A stretch of DNA of 64,000 nt from DASVTR01 sp036382855 (lineage in GTDB: Bacteria > Acidobacteriota > Blastocatellia > Pyrinomonadales > Pyrinomonadaceae). This document shows, piece after piece, positions 57,628 to 64,000 of the stretch. Under the pieces are notes generated by a model. It saw only the letters and a list, made by a program, of their open reading frames with translations. It searched no databases and was not told where the DNA came from. Location of the stretch: assembly GCA_036382855.1 (NCBI GenBank), contig DASVPO010000031.1:1-64000 (forward strand). The letters are read 5' to 3'. Both the position numbers and the translations under genes were made by a program. Position 1 is the first letter of the stretch. Every line of letters starts with the position of its first letter.

Positions 57628-58008
57628 CTACTGATACTGCCCCGCCGACGGGTCGTAGCGCACGCGGCGGCCTGCTGAGATGCCTTGCGGTAGCTGCTCA
57701 ATTTGAACCGGCACTTCGCCTTCCGGGTAAACGAGGACAGCCAGTTGAGCGCCGTCTTCGCTTTCGTCCACCCTGTCAATCTCCGCCTCGTGCGCGCCGG
57801 CCAGATGATGCTTGACGAAGATTGTGGCGGCCAGCGGGCCGCGTATTTTTAAACGCTCGACGGCCTCTATGGCTTCCCGCAGTTTCTCCTCCTCTGTGTC
57901 TTTCAGGCCGTCCAGAATCTCTCTGACTTTTCTGAAGGTAAAGCTGTCCGGCAGTTCCGGCGGTAAAAGGCAAGCTTCGGTCAATAAAAGCTTTGCATTA
58001 TTAGTCAT
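57628..58008 (-). CDS. hypothetical protein, small acidic
   Basis: A 126-residue protein of unknown family. It has a helical, acidic middle (ILDGLKDTEEEKLREAIEAVERLK) and a beta-rich C-terminal part (LAVLVYPEGEVPVQIEQLP). No signal peptide, membrane segment or known motif. Codon use looks coding. Upstream on the minus strand is TAATGACT-like context without an obvious strong ribosome site. Confidence 0.6.
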   Translation of the reverse strand: MTNNAKLLLTEACLLPPELPDSFTFRKVREILDGLKDTEEEKLREAIEAVERLKIRGPLAATIFVKHHLAGAHEAEIDRVDESEDGAQLAVLVYPEGEVPVQIEQLPQGISAGRRVRYDPSAGQYQ

Positions 58009-58164
58009 TTTTTTTGCATTCCTCCTGTACCCCGGCCCCAGTCTAGTATAGAATCAATTTTCTTGCTGATGCTCGAAGCAGACCGCGCAGTGCGGTTTCC
58101 CTCGTTTCCGGGCTTTCGGTCTTGCTGAACCCTAACTTTTTTAACCCTATAAGGAGAAGAATCA

Positions 58165-59613
58165 ATGCGTAGCCGGGTCAGACTCTCAACCCTCGTGTGC
58201 CTCTTCGTTCTGGCTGTCGCCGCCTTTTCCCTGACGGCTTCGGCGCAGCAGGTCAGAATCGTCCATATTGATGTCGGGCAGGGAGACGCGACGCTGATTG
58301 TCGGCCCTACGAAGACGCTGCTCTTCGACGGCGGGCTGACAGGCACAGGCTCGGAAATCCGCAGCGTGCTCGACTCGCTGAGCATCACTTCGCTCGACTA
58401 CTTCGTCGCCGGCCACTATCACGCCGACCACATAGGAGCGATTGACGAAGTCGTTAACGGCGGCATCCCCATCAACATCGCCAGCTACGACCGCGGCGGC
58501 ACATATTCATCGCAAACCTTCACGGACTATGTCAACGCGGTCGGCGCTAAACGTACCACAATCACGCTCAACCAGCAGATAGACCTCGGCGGCGGTTGCG
58601 TGCTGACCTGCATCGCCGTCAACGCGACGACTGCTCAGGGCAACGTCACGCCGACGGGCGAAAACGACCGCTCGATTGCCTTAGTGCTGCGCTATGGCAC
58701 GTTTGATTATCTCATCACGTCCGACCTGACAGGAGGCGGAAGCTCTACGGCCGACGTTGAGACGAAGATTGCACCGGCGGCGGGCGACGTTGACGTGCTG
58801 CACGTAGGGCATCACGGCAGCCTCACTTCGTCCAACCAGAATCTACTCGATACGACGAAGCCGGAACAGGCCGTCATCAGTTGCGGCGACGGCAACAGCT
58901 ACGGTCATCCAACGCAAACAATTCTTGACCGCCTCGGCGCGTTGACCAGCATGAACACCATCTGGCAAACAGAGGCCGGCACGGGCGCAACCCATACGAA
59001 GGTCAAAGTCGGCGGCAACATCACTTTCCTGACCAACGGCAGCACCTACTCCGTCACGATGAGTTCGACCGGGCAGACGTTCAACTTCAACACGGACGGC
59101 AACTACGGCATCGCGCCGCCCGTAGTGATTAACGAAGTCGCATGGCCCGGCTCAAGCGCCAATTCTTTAGACGAGTGGATTGAGCTTTATAACACGACGG
59201 GCAGCGCCATCAATCTCACGGGCTGGAAAATAGTGGACGACAACGGCGCGCAGACCTACAACCTTTCCGGCACGATAGCCGCCAACGGCTACTACTTAAT
59301 CGAGCGCACAACCACGACGACGAGCGTCACAGGCGACATCACCGTCGCGGGCCTCAGCCTCGCCAATACCGGCGACACGCTTGAGTTGCAGAATGCTTCG
59401 GGGACACGCGTGGACATAGTCAACACGAGCGGCGGCGCATGGTTTGCGGGAACAACCACGGGCTACTACTCGATGGAACGCATCAGCGCTTCGGGCAGCG
59501 GAGATGCGGCCGCCAACTGGGCCAACAACAACGGCATAACGCGCAACGGAACAAACTCCGGCGGCGGTGCGATCAACGGAACACCGCGCGCTAAAAACTC
59601 CGTCACGCCCTGA
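58165..59613 (+). CDS. secreted MBL-fold hydrolase fused to a lamin-tail domain
   Basis: A 482-residue exported protein. A signal peptide ends near residue 28 (SLTASAQQ). A ComEC-like metallo-beta-lactamase domain follows, with HYHADH (84-89) and the downstream HHGS segment, without the membrane parts of ComEC. From about residue 320 a lamin-tail (LTD) fold begins (VVINEVAWPGS, DEWIELYNTTGSAINLTGWKI). LTDs occur on bacterial extracellular nucleases and other secreted enzymes, so a surface or secreted nuclease/phosphodiesterase role is a reasonable inference. GGAGAAG upstream supports the start. Confidence 0.9.
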   Translation: MRSRVRLSTLVCLFVLAVAAFSLTASAQQVRIVHIDVGQGDATLIVGPTKTLLFDGGLTGTGSEIRSVLDSLSITSLDYFVAGHYHADHIGAIDEVVNGGIPINIASYDRGGTYSSQTFTDYVNAVGAKRTTITLNQQIDLGGGCVLTCIAVNATTAQGNVTPTGENDRSIALVLRYGTFDYLITSDLTGGGSSTADVETKIAPAAGDVDVLHVGHHGSLTSSNQNLLDTTKPEQAVISCGDGNSYGHPTQTILDRLGALTSMNTIWQTEAGTGATHTKVKVGGNITFLTNGSTYSVTMSSTGQTFNFNTDGNYGIAPPVVINEVAWPGSSANSLDEWIELYNTTGSAINLTGWKIVDDNGAQTYNLSGTIAANGYYLIERTTTTTSVTGDITVAGLSLANTGDTLELQNASGTRVDIVNTSGGAWFAGTTTGYYSMERISASGSGDAAANWANNNGITRNGTNSGGGAINGTPRAKNSVTP

Positions 59614-59632
59614 CGCTTTTAACGGAAAAGAG

Positions 59633-59669
59633 ATGCGCCGCTGCTTTCCAGTCTCCGGCAGCGGCGCGT
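59633..59669 (+). terminator. terminator-like hairpin after the MBL-LTD gene
   Basis: Stem GCGCCGCTGC/GCAGCGGCGC with a 13-nt loop, 20 bp after the stop codon. No long U-tract follows. Confidence 0.5.
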
Positions 59670-59877
59670 CTTGCCCGTCAAGGATGATTTCGCTCGTTTA
59701 GCTTATGCGTTCGTAGTTTCTCTGTGGTAATTTGCTCTACAAGAGCATATCCAAAGTAAGCTATCACCTTGAAAGATGTGGCCGGGCGCGCAAAGGTGTC
59801 CCGGCTCGTCAATCAAAGGTAGTGAGAGAAGACGGCGGTCTGTTCACATTAGGTATTTAACAGAAAGGGTGAAGACG

Positions 59878-60051
59878 ATGAGCGAAAACAAAGCGACGGC
59901 TAAGGCCATGGGCAAAGCAGAAGAGAATGATGCTGAAAAGAGTCCGACCGAAAAACTGGAAGGCGAGACGCCGACAGGCTCCTTGATTCCCGGCGCGCAG
60001 AATCCTGACAGCACGGAAATCAAAGATGAAAAGAGTCCTAATTCGGAATAG
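59878..60051 (+). CDS. small acidic, probably disordered protein
   Basis: A 57-residue protein from the ATG at 59878, with AGGGTG upstream. It is almost free of hydrophobic residues, rich in Glu, Lys, Ser, Thr and Pro, and ends ETPTGSLIPGAQNPDST followed by charged residues. This looks like an intrinsically disordered or stress-type small protein. Convergent with the MBL gene at 60165, separated by a long hairpin. No family recognised. Confidence 0.5.
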   Translation: MSENKATAKAMGKAEENDAEKSPTEKLEGETPTGSLIPGAQNPDSTEIKDEKSPNSE

Positions 60052-60070
60052 TTAGCCTTTAAGAAAAACG

Positions 60071-60141
60071 GCAGCGAGCGCCGCAGTTGATGAATGACAG
60101 GCAGGATTGCTTTGTAGTTCATCAACTGCGGCGCTCGCTGC
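60071..60141. terminator. long perfect inverted repeat, bidirectional terminator-like
   Basis: 24-bp exact arms (60071-60094 and 60118-60141) with a 23-nt loop, flanked by A-rich and T-rich bases, between convergent genes ending at 60051 and 60165. It fits a terminator for both directions, though the stem is longer than usual. Confidence 0.7.
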
Positions 60142-60164
60142 GTTTATCGTTTCCCTAAGCGGCG

Positions 60165-60950
60165 TTAGAAAGTCTTCGTTTGCCCCGGCTTCATAAACAG
60201 CACCCGCCTGTCCTTTTCAAGCACGGCGCGCACCTCCGCTTCGGTTGACATGGTCGGCAGCGAAGCGTAGTGCATCGGGATAATAATTTGCGGCTTGAAG
60301 TATTTGCCGACGGCTGTCATTGCCACCTCGGGGCTTTGCCCGTAGGCCCGCCCGCCAACGTTTAAGAGAATCACTGTCGGGTGATAAAACTCCTGTATCA
60401 GCGCCATGTCGCCGAAAATCCACGTGTCGCCCTGATGATAGACGGAGCGGCCGTCCGCAAATTCCAGCACGAAGCCGACGGGGCGACCGCTCGGCTCGCT
60501 GCCGTGCATCGCAGGCACAACGTGTATCCTGACATCACCAATTGTGATTGTGCCGCCGACGTTGATGGTTTGAATCTGCGCTTCGGGCACTTGCTCCCGC
60601 TGGAAAAGCTGCGGCATGTTGACGCTGACGATTTTTGCGCCGCTCGCTTTGGCGATTGTGATGGCGTCGCCCAGATGATCGCCGTGGGAATGCGTCAAGA
60701 GAATTGCGGTCGGCTTGTAACGCGAGAGGTCTTTAAACTCTGCGGGAGTCGCAGGGTTCTCCTTCAGGAAGGGATCTATCAGCAGTCGCGTTCCCGCCGT
60801 AGAGACTACCTCGAAGGCTGCGTGGCCGAGCCACGTTATCTGAAAATCATTCTTCTCCTTGTTCTCCTTTGTCGCCTGCGCTTCAGCATTGCAAACCGAA
60901 GCTGCTGCCAGTAATAGTGCCAACAGTATCCGTGCGGTCTTTGTTTTCAT
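60165..60950 (-). CDS. secreted UlaG-like MBL-fold hydrolase
   Basis: A 261-residue exported metallo-beta-lactamase-fold hydrolase of the UPF0173/UlaG branch. Signal peptide about 1-25 (ALLLAAASVCNAEAQA). Metal ligands appear in TWLGHAAF, THSHGDH (86-92), MHGSEPSG and YHQGDT. The downstream PMHYASLP segment completes the site. The substrate is unknown; this branch includes lactonase-like and phosphodiesterase-like enzymes. Unlike the MBL at 58165 it lacks an extra domain. Confidence 0.88.
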   Translation of the reverse strand: MKTKTARILLALLLAAASVCNAEAQATKENKEKNDFQITWLGHAAFEVVSTAGTRLLIDPFLKENPATPAEFKDLSRYKPTAILLTHSHGDHLGDAITIAKASGAKIVSVNMPQLFQREQVPEAQIQTINVGGTITIGDVRIHVVPAMHGSEPSGRPVGFVLEFADGRSVYHQGDTWIFGDMALIQEFYHPTVILLNVGGRAYGQSPEVAMTAVGKYFKPQIIIPMHYASLPTMSTEAEVRAVLEKDRRVLFMKPGQTKTF

Positions 60951-61001
60951 TCAAGCTCCTCTTCGAGTATCAATGCGAGGACAAGAGCGGCCCTCGCGCG
61001 G

Positions 61002-63440
61002 TCAACGGTCTCCCGGTCGTTTAGACAGTCCATGTCTGCCTATGTAATAGAGCGTCGCGGCGAGGAGAGTGAACATGAGCAGCGCCGTCAGACGGTTTTC
61101 CGCAAACCATGCGGGCAGTAGATGAACGACGCCGAACATGTCGCCACGTCCTATGCTCTGCGGGATGGTGAGCAGCAGGCCCATGATTGTGCCGCCGGCG
61201 ATGAGGCCGGAGCTATAGAGGATGCCGGGGCCGCTCTCTTCTCCGGCCAGTGTGCGTCGTCCGCGCGTCATACGCTTGACGAGTGCGCGCACAAGCCCGC
61301 CGCCGAAGATGGTGGCGGAGGTTGCGAGCGGTAGATACATCCCGACGGCAAACGGCAGCGCAGAGATGCCAATGACTTCCAGCAGGATTGCGATAAAGAC
61401 GCCAATCAGAATCAGCGACCAAGGCAGCTTTTGCGTCAGTACGCCGTGCACTAAGATAGCCATCAACTGCGCTTTCGGCGCGTCGAACTTAGAGGTCGCA
61501 CCCGTCGTTACTTCCTCAAACTTCGCCTGCCTTGCGTCGTCAACATAGAAGGTGCGCGTCGTCTCACCTTCTTTAAGAGTGGCGACGTTATAAATCTGGT
61601 CGTCAAGCCCGCGCGCGTGTCCTTCAATCTTCAGGTTCGGCCCTGCGGCGAGCGGTGCGAGCGGCACGTTCTCTGTCGTCACGGCTGTGCGCGCGCCGCC
61701 GACGCCGGGATTGATGCGGTAGTGGATCTCGCCGCTCGCATCCACAAGATATTGGCCGGAAGGAATCACGGTCTTTTCGTCCAGACTAACGTCGGACGAG
61801 AGGCGATGGACGAAGAATGGGCCGCCCGTGAGGCCACCGCCGCGCAGGTCGCCCTTGTCCCAGAGTTGGTCGTCCGCCTTCACCTGCGCGCGGTACGAGG
61901 GATAATAACCGGGCAGCAAATTCGTGTAAGCGGAGTTTAGATAAGAGAGCGTCCAGGCGATGACGAGGGCCGAAGTCGTCACACCCACCATCAAGCCCCA
62001 CTGCATACGCGACGGTGTACCGCCGACCAGATACCCCGTCTTCAAATCCTGCGAGGTCGTGCCAGCGTTTGAGAGCGCGATGCAGACGACCGCTCCGACC
62101 GATAGCGCCAGCACGCGCGAGTCTGCGCCGCCCATGCCGAGCATCAGAAAAATCAGAGAGGTCATCAGAATGGCCGCTATCGTCATTCCCGAAATAGGGT
62201 TTGACGAAGAGCCAAGCTCGCCCGTGATGCGTGACGAGACAGTTGCGAAGAAGAAACCGAAAACGAGGACGAGAACGACCGATAGAACGTTCATCAGCAC
62301 GCCGCTCTTCGGCGTGCCGGCCGCGCTTCCGGCAACGCTCAGCCAGATAAAGATGGCTACGGCCAACACGACGATGCCGCCGAGCACAAACGTCATCGGC
62401 ATATCGCGCTCCGTACGCGGCAAGCGGCCCTGCCCCTTTTCCCTCTTCGCGCCGAAGCCGCCGACGGATGCTGTGAAAGCGTTGAAAATCATCGGCAGGC
62501 TGCGGACTAGGCTGATGATGCCGCCGGTCGCGACAGCGCCCGCCGCAATGTAGCGTATGTATAAGTCCTGAACTTGTCCTGCGTCCATGGCGCTGATAAG
62601 CGGGCCGCCCGCAGTCACAGGAAAAAGCTGCGTGGTGTAGCCCGCGCCAAAAAACTTGACCATCGGAATCAGCACCAGCGCCGACAGCAGTCCGCCTCCG
62701 ACCATAATCGCAGCCACGCGCGGCCCTATGATGTAGCCGACGCCCAAAAGCTCCGGCGTGATGTTGGCCGCAACGGTCGAGCCCTGAAAAAAGCGCATCA
62801 CGTAGGCGGGCGTCTCGTTCCAGAGCCGTGCACCGCTCATCAGAAAACGGTAGAGGGCTGCGACGCCGAACCCTGCGAAGACGAGTTTGGCGTCCGTCCC
62901 GCCCTTTTCTCCGACGACCAACACTTCGGCGCACGCAGTCCCTTCTGGATAAAGCAATCGCCCGTGCTCTTTAACAATCAACGCGCGCCTGAGCGGAATC
63001 ATCAACAACACTCCGAGCCAGCCGCCGAGCAGCGCCACCATCGTCGTCCGCGAAATCTCAAGGTCGTAGCCGAGCACAAGGAGCGCAGGGATTGTGAAGG
63101 CGATTCCGGCTGCAACGGATTCACCTGCCGAGCCAGTGGTCTGCGCGATGTTGTTCTCCAAGATAGAAGCACGACCCAGAGCGCGGAAGATAGAGATGGA
63201 CATCACCGCAATCGGAATCGAGGCCGAAACGGTCAACCCGACGCGCAGCGCCAGATAGACGCTCGATGCGCCGAAGATGATGCCGAGGAGAGAGCCGAGG
63301 ATGACGGCGCGGGGTGTAAACTCCGGCAGGATTTTAGACGCGGGGATGAAAGGCTTGTGAACTACGTGGCTTTCGGCCACAGGAACGTGCGCTTCGTCTG
63401 TAACCGGCGGCTCAATTTGCTCGATGACTTGTTGTGCCAT
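61002..63440 (-). CDS. OPT-family oligopeptide transporter
   Basis: An 812-residue polytopic membrane protein with about 14-16 hydrophobic segments. Family signatures include RAVILGSLLGIIFGASSVYL (about 44-63), YPEGTACAEVLVVGEKGG and the NAGTTSQDLKTGYLVGGTP region. It would import oligopeptides or metal chelates with protons. A large loop near residues 520-650 (EIHYRINPGVGGARTAV) is unusual for the family and probably periplasmic. GTCGT-rich upstream sequence gives no clear ribosome site. The neighbour is the divergent winged-helix regulator. Confidence 0.9.
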   Translation of the reverse strand: MAQQVIEQIEPPVTDEAHVPVAESHVVHKPFIPASKILPEFTPRAVILGSLLGIIFGASSVYLALRVGLTVSASIPIAVMSISIFRALGRASILENNIAQTTGSAGESVAAGIAFTIPALLVLGYDLEISRTTMVALLGGWLGVLLMIPLRRALIVKEHGRLLYPEGTACAEVLVVGEKGGTDAKLVFAGFGVAALYRFLMSGARLWNETPAYVMRFFQGSTVAANITPELLGVGYIIGPRVAAIMVGGGLLSALVLIPMVKFFGAGYTTQLFPVTAGGPLISAMDAGQVQDLYIRYIAAGAVATGGIISLVRSLPMIFNAFTASVGGFGAKREKGQGRLPRTERDMPMTFVLGGIVVLAVAIFIWLSVAGSAAGTPKSGVLMNVLSVVLVLVFGFFFATVSSRITGELGSSSNPISGMTIAAILMTSLIFLMLGMGGADSRVLALSVGAVVCIALSNAGTTSQDLKTGYLVGGTPSRMQWGLMVGVTTSALVIAWTLSYLNSAYTNLLPGYYPSYRAQVKADDQLWDKGDLRGGGLTGGPFFVHRLSSDVSLDEKTVIPSGQYLVDASGEIHYRINPGVGGARTAVTTENVPLAPLAAGPNLKIEGHARGLDDQIYNVATLKEGETTRTFYVDDARQAKFEEVTTGATSKFDAPKAQLMAILVHGVLTQKLPWSLILIGVFIAILLEVIGISALPFAVGMYLPLATSATIFGGGLVRALVKRMTRGRRTLAGEESGPGILYSSGLIAGGTIMGLLLTIPQSIGRGDMFGVVHLLPAWFAENRLTALLMFTLLAATLYYIGRHGLSKRPGDR

Positions 63441-63600
63441 AACTTTTTACGACCTCCCGGATGAAGCGCCGCTAGCTTCCCGCGCACGGACGCATTTTGC
63501 TACACTGCTCAATAGATAAACCGGCAAGCCGGACGCTCCCCGGCCTCTTTTTGGGTAAGCGGATGATGCGCCCCGCGCGGGCGGGAAGTCTTTAAATGCG

Positions 63601-63626
63601 CTGAAACTTTCTGAAATCTTCTGAAA
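63601..63626. promoter_or_regulatory. three CTGAAA direct repeats at 10-bp spacing
   Basis: CTGAAA starts at exactly 63601, 63611 and 63621, 18 bp before the regulator start at 63645. OmpR/PhoB-type winged helices bind tandem direct repeats at 10-11 bp, so this may be an autoregulatory site. Confidence 0.45.
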
Positions 63627-63644
63627 AGCGCCTTGTAAGCGGCG

Positions 63645-64000
63645 ATGAGTAGCCAGACCGAGCAACATTTTTACGAGTTCGGCCCGTTCCGCGTTGACAC
63701 GTTGAAGCGCCTACTGCTGCGCGAAGGCCAGCCCGTGCCGCTCACCGCCAAAGCCTTCGACACCCTCGTCACCTTCGTCCAGCACAGCGGGCAAGACCTA
63801 GACAAAGATGAACTGATGAGGACGGTCTGGCCCGACACCGTCGTCGAGGAAAACAACCTGACCCAGAATGTCTCTGCGCTCCGCAAAGCGCTCGGCGAGA
63901 ACAAGAGCGAGCACCGCTACATCGTCACCATTCCGGGCCGTGGCTATCGCTTCGTCGCCACCGTGAAGGAAGTCTGCGATGCGCAAACTGAACTGCTCGA
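63645..64000 (+). CDS. CadC-type winged-helix regulator (partial, cut by window end)
   Basis: The first 118 residues of a gene continuing past the window. They form a complete OmpR/CadC-like winged-helix domain: YEFGPFRVDTLKRLLL (9-24), LTAKAFDTLV, DELMRTVWPDTVVEENNL, ISALRK-like NVSALRKALGE, and IPGRGYRFVA. No receiver domain precedes it. In Acidobacteriota such domains usually lead a large cytoplasmic TPR or membrane-sensor protein; the rest is not visible. The ATG at 63645 lies just after the CTGAAA repeats. Confidence 0.9.
   Translation, partial: MSSQTEQHFYEFGPFRVDTLKRLLLREGQPVPLTAKAFDTLVTFVQHSGQDLDKDELMRTVWPDTVVEENNLTQNVSALRKALGENKSEHRYIVTIPGRGYRFVATVKEVCDAQTELL

Overview
The window is typical bacterial chromosome: dense, GC-rich, mostly long co-directional gene runs, with no phage, plasmid, transposase or CRISPR genes seen. 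The best guess for the host is an Acidobacteriota member of the Blastocatellia type. The clues are an Oar-like TonB-dependent receptor with a carboxypeptidase-regulatory N-domain, a CadC-type winged-helix regulator with no receiver domain, and a full beta-oxidation set tied to an ETF and a membrane Fe-S/quinone oxidoreductase. This placement is an inference, not a 16S-level identification.

Layout. 0-4 kb: housekeeping genes on the minus strand (TM2-like protein, dnaX, SRP RNA, YggT, Mug-type glycosylase, tRNA-Ser). 4-10 kb: a nickel/cobalt-type transporter and a Spinster-type MFS transporter, divergent from a 1063-residue TonB receptor. 10-12 kb: an alpha/beta hydrolase and an enoyl-reductase-like MDR protein. 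12-31 kb: one minus-strand fatty-acid catabolism directon (alcohol dehydrogenase, ACAD-associated phosphotransferase, two PaaI thioesterases, DinB protein, MaoC hydratase, three acyl-CoA dehydrogenases, thiolase, FadN-like dehydrogenase/hydratase, SDR, acyl-CoA ligase, EMO-like ETF:quinone oxidoreductase, etfA, etfB, TetR), with a fourth, VLCAD-like dehydrogenase divergent from it. Electrons from the dehydrogenases would pass through EtfAB to the EMO-like membrane protein and then to quinone. 33-39 kb: a TPR protein, AraC and TetR regulators, and a flavin monooxygenase/SDR pair. 39-48.6 kb: two giant adjacent genes of unrecognised family (1333 and 1806 residues). 49-57.5 kb: a lysine/diaminopimelate cluster (lysC, M20/dapE, dapB, dapA, dapD, aminotransferase, and convergent asd) behind a leader with a lysine-riboswitch-like motif and a strong terminator. 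57.6-64 kb: a hypothetical protein, a secreted MBL/lamin-tail fusion, a small acidic protein, a second secreted MBL hydrolase, an OPT transporter, and a winged-helix regulator cut by the window end.

Main points of interest. (1) Four intergenic elements built from inverted arrays of a 7-bp unit (AGTGATG) each sit directly 5' of a start codon; three of those four starts lack a visible Shine-Dalgarno. (2) The same 16-bp TetR-type operator, TACCGACCGNNCGGTA, lies immediately downstream of a -10-like hexamer at the beta-oxidation TetR promoter and at the TonB receptor promoter 25 kb away, suggesting one regulon for lipid uptake and breakdown. (3) The giant two-gene unit has its own promoter-like sequence and a structured leader. 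(4) The lysC leader resembles the 3' core of a lysine riboswitch, with no clear 5' half. (5) Three CTGAAA boxes at exact 10-bp spacing precede the winged-helix regulator.

All calls come from reading the sequence; no database search was run. Starts were moved to internal ATGs where ribosome-binding sites and family N-termini favoured it.
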